Origin: Azoarcus sp.
GTDB taxonomy: Bacteria; Pseudomonadota; Gammaproteobacteria; Burkholderiales; Rhodocyclaceae
Reading direction: 5' to 3'
Length of the DNA: 63,365 nucleotides
NCBI GenBank assembly: GCA_031285965.1
Contig: JAITVD010000040.1
Span: 1 to 63,365, forward strand
The first letter of the stretch is position 1; each line of letters starts with the position of its first letter. The position numbers and the translations under genes were made by a program. The notes beneath the pieces were generated by a model that made no database searches, was not told the DNA's origin, and saw only the letters and a program-made list of their open reading frames with translations. Of this stretch, positions 45,098 to 55,120 are shown in pieces.

Positions 45098-47035
45098 TCA
45101 GCCCAGTACGGAACCAGCCAGCCCATCGAAACCGAGATCGGCAAGAACCGCCCGCTGCTCAGGGCGGTCGATGTCTTTCGCGATGACGATGAAGCCGAGC
45201 GTGTGGGCGAGCATGACTAGGCTGCGCACAAAGCTCTGGTTGCCTTCGTTCTGGTCGATGTCGCGCAGCAGCGAGGTGTCGACCTTGAGGTAGTCAAGGC
45301 CGAGGTCATGCAGGTCGCCCAGTGCGGAGAAGTGCGGGCCGGCATGTTTGATGCCAAGTTTGCTGGCGAACGGTTTGATCGCCAAGCAGAAAGCGCGGAA
45401 GGCCGTTGGGTTGCGTATTGCGCCTTCTTCGGGCACTTCCATCCAGAGACGCCCAACCACATCAGGGCTTGCGCGCAGCAAGGCAATGAGTTCGGTTACG
45501 AAATGCCCATCTTCAAGCGTTTGCGCCGAAAGGGTGACGGCAACTGATTCCTCGCCGCTCTTGACGCGGTTGAGGGCTGTTTTCACCATGCCGTAGTCCA
45601 TGCGGGCAACCAAGCCGAGGCGCATGCCCCACGGCAGGAAGTCGCCGGTTTTGTACAGGACGCCATCTGAGGGCAGGGCGACGACTTCCTCGTGGTGGAT
45701 AGGTGCGCCCTGCATCGTGCAGACCGGGCAAAACTCCGCTTGGAATGCGTCGTTGGCAAGCGCCGCCGTGAGGAGTTCGCGCCACTGTTCCTGAGTGCGG
45801 GTGGGCAGTGCGCTGTCGCGCTGCTCTTCAATTTTCAGCCCCCGGCTGCCTTCCAGTTCGGCCTGCGCCAGCGCCGTGTCGAGCCTTGCCAATATGGTGG
45901 CCAGCGCATCGTTTCGGGAATAAGGCACGGCGGCGATTGCCAAGGTCAGCGTGTCGGCGTTTGCTTGTTCATCGGCGGCTGCATAGACGCGCTTGGCAAC
46001 CGAGGCTGCCCACGATTGAAATTCAAATCCAGCGACGGACGGGGCGAGCAGGGCCAAGTCGCTGCCGTTGAGGCGGCCTCCGATGCTGCCGTCGTCGTCG
46101 GCATCGTTCCTGCCAAGCGCAAGGGACAGAGCGTTCAACAGTTTGTCGGTTGCGCCCCGTCCAATATCGCGGTTCAGTTCAATGAGCTTGCCTATGCGCA
46201 GGATGAGCAGTGCGCTTTGCGCGGGCGCGCTCGGCGCAGCCAGACGGGAAGAGAATGCGTTCAGGAATTGGCGGCGTTCGAGCAGGCCGGTGACGGAATC
46301 TTCGTGTATCTGGCGGCGCAGGTTTTCGAGCCGCTGTGCTTCTTCGGCAAGCATCTGCCGCACCCGGTCGGAGAGCGTGTTCATTGCTCGCACGACCACT
46401 CTCAGTTCGGCGGTTCTGGGTTCCGGCGTGGTGATGAAGCGGCGCTCGCCAATCGCCTGGGCGTGCATGACAAGGGTGCGCAATGGTGCGGTAATCCGGC
46501 TCAACAGGAGGCTGCCGGTCAGCCCGGCGACAATTGTGATGACTAGGAACCACCACAACAACTGGAGGGTATTGTTCCAGAGCGCCTGATAGACGTAGCC
46601 GCTGTGGCTCTCTACCGTGAGCGTGCCAAATTGATGCCAACCGTTCTGCACGTGGGCGACGCCTGGCCGCCCCTCGATGGCCGCCCATTTTACGAACCAG
46701 TCGGGCACATGCTCGATGCGCGCGTCGGCGCGAAGATCGACGACTTCCTCACCGTCTGGGCCGACGAGGCTGATATTGCGGTAATGCCCAATATCGAATT
46801 GGGCACCGAGCGTGGTCTGGGCGACGCCTTCAGTATCGCCATTCGCGCTGGCCTCGGCTTCCTCGAGCGAGGACTGCAAGGCTTGCGCTAGGATGTTGGC
46901 ATTGTCGGAATTCTTGGTGGTGAGCTGCTGTTCGAGATATTGCCGCGCATTCAGCGTGCTCACGAGCAGGCTGCCCCCGAGAGCGAGCAGAGTGATGGCC
47001 GCAATAGCGATCCAGAGTTGTTTTATCAGAGACAT
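45098..47035 (-). CDS. lapD: LapD-like c-di-GMP receptor (degenerate GGDEF-EAL)
   Basis: LapD binds cyclic-di-GMP inside the cell and then holds the LapG protease in the periplasm so that the adhesin stays on the surface. The 645-aa product has one N-terminal helix, a periplasmic module (~residues 30-150, LapD/MoxY type), a second helix (~160-180), HAMP, and degenerate GGDEF and EAL domains: the GGDEF site reads LNGSDL, and the EAL motif is EVVAL. Both are predicted to be inactive, as in LapD. lapG lies 43 nt upstream on the same strand, strong support. Confidence 0.93.
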   Translation of the reverse strand: MSLIKQLWIAIAAITLLALGGSLLVSTLNARQYLEQQLTTKNSDNANILAQALQSSLEEAEASANGDTEGVAQTTLGAQFDIGHYRNISLVGPDGEEVVDLRADARIEHVPDWFVKWAAIEGRPGVAHVQNGWHQFGTLTVESHSGYVYQALWNNTLQLLWWFLVITIVAGLTGSLLLSRITAPLRTLVMHAQAIGERRFITTPEPRTAELRVVVRAMNTLSDRVRQMLAEEAQRLENLRRQIHEDSVTGLLERRQFLNAFSSRLAAPSAPAQSALLILRIGKLIELNRDIGRGATDKLLNALSLALGRNDADDDGSIGGRLNGSDLALLAPSVAGFEFQSWAASVAKRVYAAADEQANADTLTLAIAAVPYSRNDALATILARLDTALAQAELEGSRGLKIEEQRDSALPTRTQEQWRELLTAALANDAFQAEFCPVCTMQGAPIHHEEVVALPSDGVLYKTGDFLPWGMRLGLVARMDYGMVKTALNRVKSGEESVAVTLSAQTLEDGHFVTELIALLRASPDVVGRLWMEVPEEGAIRNPTAFRAFCLAIKPFASKLGIKHAGPHFSALGDLHDLGLDYLKVDTSLLRDIDQNEGNQSFVRSLVMLAHTLGFIVIAKDIDRPEQRAVLADLGFDGLAGSVLG

Positions 47036-47078
47036 GGCCGAAACTTCCGAAAAAAGCCGCTGGCGCAGAGGTTAGATT

Positions 47079-48107
47079 TTACCGTCGAGCGATTCTCCGC
47101 GATAACGGTCGGGATTTTGCCGCTTTTATCCTTTTTTTCGCAGAAGCGACGCGCTTGGAAGCGATTTTTTTTGTTTTTGAATGAGCTTGGCGTTTTGCGC
47201 CTAGCTTCGACGAAGATCGGGATTTTGCAACTTTTTTCAAGAGCGGGCGGGTTTTTGGGTATTTCCATGACATCGACGAGCGGGCGCTGATCCGTGTTAT
47301 GGATGGGTCAATCCCTTCGCGGCGCATCCGTTGCAGCACGTCGCGCCAGCGGGACAGACGCGCCGAGGGGTCTCCTGATGACCCCCGTTCGCTCCCAATC
47401 CACAGCCCTTCATGGTTAAAGCTGAATACCGGGTAGAGATCAGGCCGCTCTGTGGCCGGAAATATTCGGTCGATCAAATTGTCCAGAATCAATGGGTCGT
47501 CCGTGGGGGTCTTGAAATAGCTCAGCACCATGTGCGATATGGTTTGCGAACCCAATCGCGCACGAACGTAGACCAGCCGCAGTTTTTGCACGGGGACGCC
47601 CATCAGCAGCAGGGAAACGTATTTTGTGAGCGCGTAGTCCTCGCAATCGCCCCGTCCTTTGCCGAGGGCTTCCAGCGGTGTCGTCCAGTAGTCCTCCGCT
47701 CCCCATGTGTCCCGATCCCCAGTGTAATGTATGTGGTCGTTGACGAAGGTATTGGCGCGATCAACCCTGATGTTTTCGGGCTGCTGCCGATTTCTCTCGA
47801 GCATGTCGCGCCATGCCTTGACCCTAGTCGCGCCGTCTTGCCCGTACTCCGTCGCCGCTAGCCGCTCCATGCGGGCAAAGTCGGTTTGGGCATTGCTTAT
47901 TCCCGTCAAGCTGGCAAGAAAAATTACAACGAGCCTGCTTATCCACACTGTCCAGCAAGATGGTGGAGGGCGTCGGAAATGGGCAAAAGTCCTGCAAGTC
48001 TGCCCTTGGGTCGTTGCGATAGGCACTTTTGATGGCGGATGCTGAACGATGGTTTCTACCTCTTCATCTACCGGAGAGCCACGCGAAGGTAATGTGATGT
48101 ACTTCAC
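47079..48107 (-). CDS. lapG: LapG-like periplasmic cysteine protease with lysine-rich tail
   Basis: LapG cleaves the N-terminus of a large adhesin to release cells from surfaces. The 342-aa reading from the GTG at 48107 has a membrane/signal segment at about residues 57-72 (SRLVVIFLASLTGISNAQ), so an internal start is possible. The protease core has the triad C155 (GRGDCEDYAL), H192 (SHMVLSY) and D209. After residue ~284 there is a ~59-residue tail with about 24 Lys/Arg and no acidic residue, which looks like histone H1 repeats and is unusual for LapG. The region 48108-48558 upstream is a divergent intergenic stretch with no gene that I can see. Confidence 0.9.
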   Translation of the reverse strand: MKYITLPSRGSPVDEEVETIVQHPPSKVPIATTQGQTCRTFAHFRRPPPSCWTVWISRLVVIFLASLTGISNAQTDFARMERLAATEYGQDGATRVKAWRDMLERNRQQPENIRVDRANTFVNDHIHYTGDRDTWGAEDYWTTPLEALGKGRGDCEDYALTKYVSLLLMGVPVQKLRLVYVRARLGSQTISHMVLSYFKTPTDDPLILDNLIDRIFPATERPDLYPVFSFNHEGLWIGSERGSSGDPSARLSRWRDVLQRMRREGIDPSITRISARSSMSWKYPKTRPLLKKVAKSRSSSKLGAKRQAHSKTKKIASKRVASAKKRIKAAKSRPLSRRIARR

Positions 48108-48468
48108 GTAGATGATGAAGAAATAGTATCGTCAATACGATAAATAGGAAACGGGATGGTCAAGTTAGCTTCGTTTAAGTATCCAGATGTTGTGTCAATA
48201 CAACGTACCTCCTTATGATTAGATGCCTAGCCGCAAGCATGTTCCTGGTAGTGTCTGTAGTGATAAAGGGCTGCTTTGGGTGCGTGATGATGTCTGCTTG
48301 CCATGAATGGTGCCACGGGCGGCGCTTGCTCAATGCAATAGGGGTATCTCCGCGTAGCACGTATCAATGAGAGTTGTCCGAAGGGTGTTGTACTAACAGC
48401 AGTTTTTTTGATGAAACCGTAAAATAATTAGCAATAGCCCTCATACCGGGTGTAGACTCAAAGGCACT

Positions 48469-48474
48469 TATAAT
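48469..48474 (+). promoter_or_regulatory. Possible -10 box before the LapE-like gene
   Basis: TATAAT occurs 85 nt before the start at 48559, but no good -35 box lies 16-18 nt upstream, so this is tentative. The gap is otherwise without recognisable features. Confidence 0.3.
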
Positions 48475-48558
48475 CTTGAACCGGCTATGTACTAAGTTCG
48501 GATTCATAACGAGATGCGCAGGAAAGATTTGCAATTTGCAACTACTTGGAGATAACTC

Positions 48559-50037
48559 ATGAACAGGATGAAGACATTGGTCTGTGTGGCGGTTGCTTCC
48601 GCCCTGCAAGCCTTGTCCGGAAGCTCTGGCGCACAGGAACTTGCCGAAGCTCCCAAGGGGGCTTTGGTAGAGGCGGTGCGCAAGGCTGTGGTCAGCAACC
48701 CCGAAGTTCAGGCGCGTTGGCATGGATACCGTGCCGCGACAGCGGCTCGGGATGTTGCCCGCGGCGGGTTTCTCCCGCGCATTGACCTGAATGCCGGATT
48801 AGGGCACAGATGGCGCAAGGATCCCGACCAAGACCGCGACGACTGGGGCTATGGCGGGGCGGGTCTTGATCTCAGGCAGATGATTTATGATGGCTTTGCC
48901 ACGAGCAGCGAAGTCAAGCGCATGAGCTATACCCGGCTTATGCGCTATTACGAGTTGCTTGATGCGTCAGAAAATGCTGGCTTGGAAGTTATGCAGGCAT
49001 ATGCCGATGTCGAGCGGCAGCGCGAACTGGTTGAGCATGGCAAAGCCAATTACGCAACCCACAAGCAGTATCGTGATGACCTCGAAAGCCGTGCCGGAGC
49101 CGGCGTAAGCCGTCGGGTTGACCTTGATCAGGCGAATGGCCGTCTGGCTTTGGCCGAGTCCAATCTGCTGACCGAAATTTCAAACCTGCATGATGTCAGT
49201 GCGCGTTTCCAGCGTCTTGTCGGCGAGGTTCCGCCCGACGCGCTGCCGCCAATCGCGGATAGCTTCAATAACGTGCAGCTTCCCGAAAACGTCGTTGCCG
49301 CGTTGCAGGCTGCGTATGTGAACAATCCGGCGTTCAACGCTGCGATTGAGAATGTCCGCGCCAGCATGGCCAACCGCGATGTGGCTCGCTCCAACTACCA
49401 TCCCAAGCTCGACCTGCTTGCGAGGACGGGGGTTGACCACAATGTCGACAATGACGAGTACTACGATAACAACGGGCAGAGAACCGGCGGCTACAAGGGC
49501 AACAGGCGCGAGAGTTCGGTCGAGTTGCAACTGAACTTCAACATTTTCCGTGGCGGTTCCGATGCGGCTCGTGTCCGTCAGGCGGGCGAAGAGGTCGACC
49601 AAGCAAGGGATCTGCGCGAAAAAGCCTGCCGCGATCTGCGCCAGACCTTGACGATCGCGTATCAGGATACCCGTAGCCTGAATGAGCAGTTGGGCTATCT
49701 TGAGCGGCATTATCTGATGACCGAAAAGGCGCGCACCGCCTTCCGTGACCAGTTCAAGATTGGCCAGCGCACCCTGCTTGACCTGCTTGACACCGAGAAC
49801 GAGTATTTCACTTCTCAGCGGAACTTCACGAACGCGCGCTATAACCTGCTGGTCGCGCAAGCCCGTACTTTGGCGGGAACCGGGCAGTTGTTGCGTACCC
49901 TTGGCGTCGTGCGCGAGGATCTGCCCACGGCGAAAGAGCTTGGGCAAGATCGTGAAACAGTCGAACCGGCGGACATGTGTCCGGCTGACGCGCCTGTCCA
50001 ACTCGAAGTCGACAAGGACAAGATAGCGGCTCGCTGA
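48559..50037 (+). CDS. LapE/AggA-like TolC family outer-membrane protein
   Basis: The 492-aa product starts at the ATG with GGAGATAAC upstream and has a signal peptide (MNRMKTLVCVAVASALQALSGSSGA). Two OEP repeats follow, with the typical RVDLDQANGRLALAES and FKIGQRTLLDLLDTENEYF. Proteins of this subgroup (AggA/LapE) serve as the outer-membrane exit of type I systems for large adhesins. The divergent lapG-lapD pair supports this. The inner-membrane parts (LapB/LapC) and the adhesin itself are not in this window. Confidence 0.88.
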   Translation: MNRMKTLVCVAVASALQALSGSSGAQELAEAPKGALVEAVRKAVVSNPEVQARWHGYRAATAARDVARGGFLPRIDLNAGLGHRWRKDPDQDRDDWGYGGAGLDLRQMIYDGFATSSEVKRMSYTRLMRYYELLDASENAGLEVMQAYADVERQRELVEHGKANYATHKQYRDDLESRAGAGVSRRVDLDQANGRLALAESNLLTEISNLHDVSARFQRLVGEVPPDALPPIADSFNNVQLPENVVAALQAAYVNNPAFNAAIENVRASMANRDVARSNYHPKLDLLARTGVDHNVDNDEYYDNNGQRTGGYKGNRRESSVELQLNFNIFRGGSDAARVRQAGEEVDQARDLREKACRDLRQTLTIAYQDTRSLNEQLGYLERHYLMTEKARTAFRDQFKIGQRTLLDLLDTENEYFTSQRNFTNARYNLLVAQARTLAGTGQLLRTLGVVREDLPTAKELGQDRETVEPADMCPADAPVQLEVDKDKIAAR

Positions 50038-50088
50038 TTTAGGCTCGTGTAAGTCAACGCCGGGTTTGTGTGAAATGTGAATCTGGCG

Positions 50089-50124
50089 AAAAATGGCGCA
50101 ACCTTTACGTTGCGCCATTTTTTT
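50089..50124 (+). terminator. Terminator after the LapE-like gene
   Basis: A 12-bp stem (AAATGGCGCAAC / GTTGCGCCATTT) with a 6-nt loop is followed by TTTT, 52 nt after the stop at 50037. An open frame starting inside this hairpin and running into rpsB is an artefact. Confidence 0.88.
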
Positions 50125-50177
50125 GCCCATAACTCAGACAGGCACGTTTTTCATCGCCGCTTTGTGGGTTTGCTGGC

Positions 50178-50207
50178 TTGAGAATGCCGTCTGTAGGCTG
50201 CTATACT
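50178..50207 (+). promoter_or_regulatory. Sigma-70 type promoter of rpsB operon
   Basis: TTGAGA (50178-50183) and TATACT (50202-50207) are spaced by 18 nt. The start of transcription would fall near 50215, leaving a leader of about 140 nt before rpsB. Confidence 0.65.
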
Positions 50208-50214
50208 TAGCAGC

Positions 50215-50356
50215 TTGTCTTTATGGAATTTATCCTGAAGATAAATTCACACGCTGGATCGATCAGGGTGCGCCGCTCCGCAGGAAGGTGTCACTGGTGG
50301 GGAAACTTCCCTGCCCGGTTCGGCGGAGGTCAAACCCTGAAAACTGGAGTACCGCA
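50215..50356 (+). promoter_or_regulatory. Long rpsB leader, possible S2 autoregulatory region
   Basis: This ~140-nt leader is GC-rich in its second half, with several self-complementary stretches (for example around GGGGAAACTTCCC at 50300-50312). In enterobacteria ribosomal protein S2 represses its own mRNA through the rpsB leader. A similar role here is inference only. Confidence 0.3.
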
Positions 50357-51115
50357 ATGTCAGTCTCAATGCGCCAAATGCTTGAAGCAGGTGTCCATTT
50401 TGGTCACCAAACCCGTTTCTGGAACCCGAGGATGGCTCAGTACATCTTCGGCCAGCGGAACAAGATTCACATCGTCAATCTCGAAAAAACACTCGCCAAG
50501 TACAACGAGGCGATGGATTTCGTGCGCAAGCTCGCTGCTAAGCGCGGCACAATCTTGTTCGTAAGCGCCAAGCGCCAGGCGCGCGAGATTCTTGCCGAAG
50601 AGGCGCGCCGCGCCGGTATGCCGTTTGTCGACGAACGTTGGCTTGGCGGCACGCTCACCAATTTCAAGACGGTCAAAACTTCGATCAAGCGCCTGAAAGA
50701 ACTCGAAGCGATGATCGAAGACGGTTCAATCGAGCGCCTCTCCAAGCACGACGCGCTGATGACGCGCCGCGAACTGGAAAAACTGAATAAGTCGATTGGC
50801 GGCATCAAGGACATGGGCGGTTTGCCTGACGCGCTGTTCGTGATTGATGTCGGTTATCACAAGATTGCTATCACGGAAGCGCAAAAACTGGGTATTCCTG
50901 TGGTGGCGGTGGTGGATACCAACCATTCTCCCGAAGGCGTGAATTACGTGATTCCCGGTAATGACGACTCTTCCCGCGCTATTCGCCTTTATGCCCGTGG
51001 CGTAGCGGATGCCGTGCTTCAGGGGCGTAGTCAGGTACAGATGGAAATCATCGAGGCAGGCAACGAAGAGTTCGTCGAAGTCGAAGAAGAGAGCGTTGTC
51101 GAGGCGGATGCCTGA
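50357..51115 (+). CDS. rpsB: 30S ribosomal protein S2
   Basis: The 252-aa product is S2 of the small ribosomal subunit: [48 protein letters not shown] and [20 protein letters not shown] are all typical. GGAG lies 8 nt before the ATG. A longer frame from 50093 starts inside a terminator and is not used. The acidic C-terminus is normal for this group. First gene of the rpsB-tsf-pyrH-frr cluster. Confidence 0.98.
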   Translation: MSVSMRQMLEAGVHFGHQTRFWNPRMAQYIFGQRNKIHIVNLEKTLAKYNEAMDFVRKLAAKRGTILFVSAKRQAREILAEEARRAGMPFVDERWLGGTLTNFKTVKTSIKRLKELEAMIEDGSIERLSKHDALMTRRELEKLNKSIGGIKDMGGLPDALFVIDVGYHKIAITEAQKLGIPVVAVVDTNHSPEGVNYVIPGNDDSSRAIRLYARGVADAVLQGRSQVQMEIIEAGNEEFVEVEEESVVEADA

Positions 51116-51185
51116 TTCCGCGCCTGTATTCATCGCGGCGGGCTTGTTCCGCCGCTGCAAGAAAACGAGCATCAAGGAGCAAAGC

Positions 51186-52085
51186 ATGGCGGAAATTACC
51201 GCAAGCATGGTCAAGGAACTGCGCGAGAAAACAGACGCGCCGATGATGGAATGCAAGAAAGCCCTGTCCGAAGCCGACGGGGACATGGCCAGAGCCGAGG
51301 AAATCCTGCGGGTCAAATTGGGTAACAAAGCGACGAAAGCCGCTGCCCGCGTGACCGCCGAAGGGATGGTCGCAATCCATATCTCGAATGGCGCTAAGCT
51401 GGGCGCGGTTCTGGAAGGCAACTGCGAAACCGATTTCGTCGCCAAAAACGATGATTTCATCGCGCTGGTCAAGAATACCGTTGCGCTGGTCGCGGACAGA
51501 GCGCCTGCCGACGTTGCGGCGCTCTCGGCGCTGCAAATGGGCGAGGGTACGGTGGAATCAACCCGTACCGCGCTGGTGGGTAAGATTGGCGAAAATATCA
51601 CCTTGCGCCGTTTCCAGCGCGTTGAGGCAAAAGGCCAGCTTCATTCCTACATCCACGGTGGGGCAAAGATTGGTGTGCTGCTTGATCTGGTTGGCGGCGA
51701 TGCGCAATTGGGCAAGGATTTGTCCATGCACATCGCTGCGGCCAAGCCGAAGGCGCTGGATGCCAGCGGGGTGGATGCCGCGCTAATCGAAACCGAACGC
51801 CGCATCGCCATCGAGAAAGCGCGTGAATCCGGCAAGCCTGAAAACATGCTGGAGAAAATCGCCGAAGGCACGGTGCAGAAGTTCCTCAAGGAAGTGACCC
51901 TGCTCAATCAGGTCTTTGTGAAGGCCGAGGATGGCAAGCAGACCGTAGAGCAACTGCTTAAGGCCAAGGGCGCGACAGTTGGGGGCTTCACGCTTTACGT
52001 GGTTGGCGAAGGGATTGAGAAGAAAAGCTCCGATTTCGCCGCCGAAGTCGCTCAGCAGGCCGCAGCCGCCGCGCAAAAGAAGTAA
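51186..52085 (+). CDS. tsf: Elongation factor Ts
   Basis: EF-Ts recycles EF-Tu from its GDP form. The 299-aa product begins [20 protein letters not shown] with the family's MMECKKAL motif and the central [12 protein letters not shown]. Two dimerisation subdomains follow. The start has AAGGAG upstream. It lies 70 nt after rpsB, as in most proteobacteria. Confidence 0.98.
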   Translation: MAEITASMVKELREKTDAPMMECKKALSEADGDMARAEEILRVKLGNKATKAAARVTAEGMVAIHISNGAKLGAVLEGNCETDFVAKNDDFIALVKNTVALVADRAPADVAALSALQMGEGTVESTRTALVGKIGENITLRRFQRVEAKGQLHSYIHGGAKIGVLLDLVGGDAQLGKDLSMHIAAAKPKALDASGVDAALIETERRIAIEKARESGKPENMLEKIAEGTVQKFLKEVTLLNQVFVKAEDGKQTVEQLLKAKGATVGGFTLYVVGEGIEKKSSDFAAEVAQQAAAAAQKK

Positions 52086-52106
52086 GAGAAGGAGAGCTTC
52101 CTGCCC

Positions 52107-52826
52107 ATGACTGCCCCGCCCGCCTACACCCGCATCCTGCTCAAACTTTCGGGCGAAGCCCTGATGGGCGAAGACAGCTACGGCATCAATGAAACCGTTG
52201 TCTCGCGCATCGTTTCGGAGATTGCCGAGGTTTCGCGGCTGGGGGTGCAGGTCGGGGTCGTGATTGGCGGAGGCAACATCTTTCGTGGTATGGCGGGCGC
52301 GGCGAAAGGCATGGATCGCGCCACTGCTGACTACATGGGCATGCTCGCCACGGTGATGAACGCAATGGCGCTCGCGGACGCGATGCGCCGTGCGGATTTG
52401 CCTGCCCGCGTGCAGTCCGCGCTACAGATCGACCAAGTGGTTGAGCCTTATGTCCGCGCCCGCGCCATCCGTCACCTTGAAGCGGGGCGGGTGGTGATTT
52501 TTGCCGCTGGCACGGGCAATCCGTTCTTTACCACCGATACGGCTGCCGCCTTGCGCGGGGCTGAAATCGGTGCGCAAGTCGTGCTCAAGGCGACCAAGGT
52601 GGATGGTGTCTACACTGCCGACCCCAAGAAAGACCCTGAAGCGAAGCGGTTTGCCCGCATCAGTTTCGACGAAGCCATTGGCCGCAGCTTGGCCGTGCTG
52701 GATGCCACCGCGTTTGCACTGTGCCGTGACCAAAATCTGCCGATCAACGTTTTTTCGATCTTCAAGCCCGGTGCCTTGCGCCGCGTCATCATGGGCGAGG
52801 ACGAAGGTACGCTGGTTCATTCCTGA
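52107..52826 (+). CDS. pyrH: UMP kinase
   Basis: PyrH phosphorylates UMP to UDP and is the first dedicated step to UTP and CTP. The 239-aa product shows [30 protein letters not shown], the Asp/Thr-rich [20 protein letters not shown] and [17 protein letters not shown]. It has AGAAGGAGAG upstream. Co-transcription with tsf and frr is likely from the short gaps. Confidence 0.98.
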   Translation: MTAPPAYTRILLKLSGEALMGEDSYGINETVVSRIVSEIAEVSRLGVQVGVVIGGGNIFRGMAGAAKGMDRATADYMGMLATVMNAMALADAMRRADLPARVQSALQIDQVVEPYVRARAIRHLEAGRVVIFAAGTGNPFFTTDTAAALRGAEIGAQVVLKATKVDGVYTADPKKDPEAKRFARISFDEAIGRSLAVLDATAFALCRDQNLPINVFSIFKPGALRRVIMGEDEGTLVHS

Positions 52827-52850
52827 AGGTTTATTTTTAAGGTTTCCGTG

Positions 52851-53408
52851 ATGATTTCTGAACTCAAGAAACTGATCGAACACAAGATGCAGAAGTCGGT
52901 CGAGGCGCTCAAGAACGATCTCATCAAGATACGGACGGGGCGCGCCCATACGGGCTTGCTCGACCATATTCAGGTAGAGTATTACGGAAGCATGGTTCCG
53001 ATTAGCCAGGTTGCCAATGTCACGCTGCTCGATGCCCGTACCATTGGCGTGCAGCCGTGGGAAAAGCCGATGGTGGCAAAGGTGGAAAAAGCCATCCGTG
53101 ATTCCGACATCGGCGTGAATCCCGCCAATATGGGCGACATCATCCGGGTTCCAATGCCGCCGCTGACCGAAGAGCGCCGCCGCGAACTCACCAAAATCGT
53201 CAAACACGAGGGCGAAGCCGCCAAGGTGGCCGTGCGCAACTTGCGCCGCGATGCCAACCACCACCTCAAGGAAGGGGTCAAGGACAAGACTATTTCGGAA
53301 GATGATGAACGGCGGGCCGAGGAGGACATCCAGAAGCTCACCGATCACTATGTCGTCGAAATCGACAAGCTGCTTGCCCAGAAAGAACAGGAACTGATGC
53401 AGATCTGA
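52851..53408 (+). CDS. frr: Ribosome recycling factor
   Basis: RRF splits the post-termination ribosome with EF-G. The 185-aa product starts at the ATG at 52851 ([20 protein letters not shown]); a GTG three bases earlier is an equally placed alternative. Signatures include [36 protein letters not shown] and the C-terminal helix [20 protein letters not shown]. Usual length. Confidence 0.98.
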   Translation: MISELKKLIEHKMQKSVEALKNDLIKIRTGRAHTGLLDHIQVEYYGSMVPISQVANVTLLDARTIGVQPWEKPMVAKVEKAIRDSDIGVNPANMGDIIRVPMPPLTEERRRELTKIVKHEGEAAKVAVRNLRRDANHHLKEGVKDKTISEDDERRAEEDIQKLTDHYVVEIDKLLAQKEQELMQI

Positions 53409-53456
53409 TCTGCCGGACAGCCCCGGCTTTTCCGGGTCATGCGTGGAGAATGCCCG

Positions 53457-54239
53457 ATGGCAGATCAAGCCTTTACCAGTTCCACCTTGGCAGTGCCTAG
53501 CCTGAACAAGGTTCCGCAGCATGTCGCCATCATCATGGACGGCAACGGGCGCTGGGCGCGCAAGCGGTTTTTGCCCCGAATTGCCGGTCATAGCCGTGGG
53601 GTGGAAGCGGTGCGCGGAATTATCCGCGCCTCCATTGAGCGCGGGGTTGGATACCTGACCCTGTTTGCGTTCAGTTCCGAAAATTGGCGACGCCCCGCCG
53701 AAGAAGTCTCTTTCCTGATGCAGCTTTTCATCAAATCGCTGCAAAAAGAAGTGAGCCGCCTGCACGAAAACAATATCCGCTTTCGCGTCATCGGCGACCG
53801 TTCGCGTTTTGAGCCGATACTGGTCAAAGCCATCGAAGCCGCTGAGGAACTCACCGCCAGCAATACCCGCCTGCATTTGACCGTGGCCGCCAATTATGGC
53901 GGACGCTGGGACGTGCTGTCCGCCGTGAATCGCATCCTTGCCCGTCAGGCGGGCATGGAGGGAATCAGCGAGGAAATGATTAGCGCCGAACTGTCGATGA
54001 GCTTTGCGCCGGAGCCTGATTTGTTCATCCGCACTGGTGGGGAGAAGCGAATCAGCAACTTTTTGCTCTGGCAATTGGCGTATACGGAGTTTTTCTTTAC
54101 CGATGCCCTGTGGCCGGATTTCGACGCGAAGGCGTTCGATCAGGCCATTGCTTCCTATCAGGAACGCGAACGCCGTTTTGGCCGCACCAGCGAGCAATTG
54201 GCGAACGCCACAGACAGCAAAACGGAACACCATGCTTAA
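53457..54239 (+). CDS. uppS: Undecaprenyl diphosphate synthase
   Basis: UppS builds the C55 lipid carrier for peptidoglycan and O-antigen by adding isopentenyl units to farnesyl diphosphate. From the ATG at 53457, 8 nt after GGAGA, the product is 260 aa. The substrate motif [16 protein letters not shown] with the catalytic Asp, [13 protein letters not shown], and the C-terminal [20 protein letters not shown] are present. The stop overlaps cdsA by 8 nt. Confidence 0.97.
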   Translation: MADQAFTSSTLAVPSLNKVPQHVAIIMDGNGRWARKRFLPRIAGHSRGVEAVRGIIRASIERGVGYLTLFAFSSENWRRPAEEVSFLMQLFIKSLQKEVSRLHENNIRFRVIGDRSRFEPILVKAIEAAEELTASNTRLHLTVAANYGGRWDVLSAVNRILARQAGMEGISEEMISAELSMSFAPEPDLFIRTGGEKRISNFLLWQLAYTEFFFTDALWPDFDAKAFDQAIASYQERERRFGRTSEQLANATDSKTEHHA

Positions 54240-55119
54240 AACACGGATCATCACGGCGACCGTGCTGCTGGCAGGATTGCTGCTGGCGCTGTTTTTTCTT
54301 CCGCCATTGCCTTGGGCAGGGTTTTGCTCGTTGATTTGCGCGCTCGCGGCTTGGGAATGGGGCGCTCTTGCGGGGTTTGGAAGCAAGCTCAGGGTCGTTT
54401 ATGGCATCGCTTTGGGATGCCTGTGCCTGTATTTGTTGCTGCTTGCTTCTGACTATTTTTCTCAACCGGGGTTCCAAGTTTTTGGTTCCGTTTTTTTTTC
54501 AGTCACATGGTTTGCCATAGGTATTTTTTGGCTGTTGATTGTGCCTTTTTGGCTACGGCATAAATGGCTCTTGAATTCCCGCCCTTGGTGTGCAGCACTG
54601 ATCGGAATCATCGTGCTGGTTCCGCCGATGTTTGTGTTCTTCATGTTGCGCTACAGTACTGGCCCTTGGGGTGTCTTGGCGGTTTGTGCGCTGGTTTGGG
54701 TCGCTGATATTGCCGCCTATTTTTCCGGACGGGCGTTTGGGGGCAAGAAACTTGCGCCCAGCATCAGTCCGGGTAAAACGTGGGCGGGTGCAATCGGTGG
54801 GATGGTTGGAGTTTTGCTGTATTGCAATGCGGTTTTCGTCTCACTTTTCAGTTTTGGTTGGTATGCAGCAAAAGGTGTGTCTACATGGTGGGCGTTGCTG
54901 ATACTTCAGTTCTTGTTTATGAGTTTGGCCACTTTGAGCATTGTTGGAGACCTCTTTGAATCGCTGCTCAAGCGCCAAGCGGGAATGAAAGACAGCAGCA
55001 ATCTTTTGCCGGGGCATGGCGGCGTGCTTGACCGGGTCGATAGTTTGGTTTCGACTTTGGGGTTTATAGGTTTTATTTCTGAAGTTCATTGGTTTTTTTT
55101 GTTTTATTTTTTTAGCTAG
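54232..55119 (+). CDS. cdsA: Phosphatidate cytidylyltransferase
   Basis: CdsA makes CDP-diacylglycerol for phospholipid synthesis. The 295-aa product is strongly hydrophobic with about eight helices and the C-terminal signature [20 protein letters not shown] plus [14 protein letters not shown]. The Asp residues that bind metal are present. Base use in the second half is visibly more AT-rich than in its neighbours, mainly because of many Phe codons (TTT). It overlaps the end of uppS. Confidence 0.95.
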   Translation: MLKTRIITATVLLAGLLLALFFLPPLPWAGFCSLICALAAWEWGALAGFGSKLRVVYGIALGCLCLYLLLLASDYFSQPGFQVFGSVFFSVTWFAIGIFWLLIVPFWLRHKWLLNSRPWCAALIGIIVLVPPMFVFFMLRYSTGPWGVLAVCALVWVADIAAYFSGRAFGGKKLAPSISPGKTWAGAIGGMVGVLLYCNAVFVSLFSFGWYAAKGVSTWWALLILQFLFMSLATLSIVGDLFESLLKRQAGMKDSSNLLPGHGGVLDRVDSLVSTLGFIGFISEVHWFFLFYFFS

Positions 55120-55120
55120 C

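Noticed and set aside
50093-50356. A possible N-terminal extension of rpsB
   Set aside because: It would start inside the terminator hairpin, and S2 proteins start at MSVSMRQML.
52422-54386. A 654-codon open frame on the minus strand opposite pyrH, frr and uppS
   Set aside because: It is a by-product of codon bias in the three certain genes on the plus strand; no domain is visible in it.
54232-55119. cdsA as a recently acquired gene because of its AT-rich second half
   Set aside because: It is in its normal place in a conserved cluster; the composition follows from a Phe-rich membrane protein.
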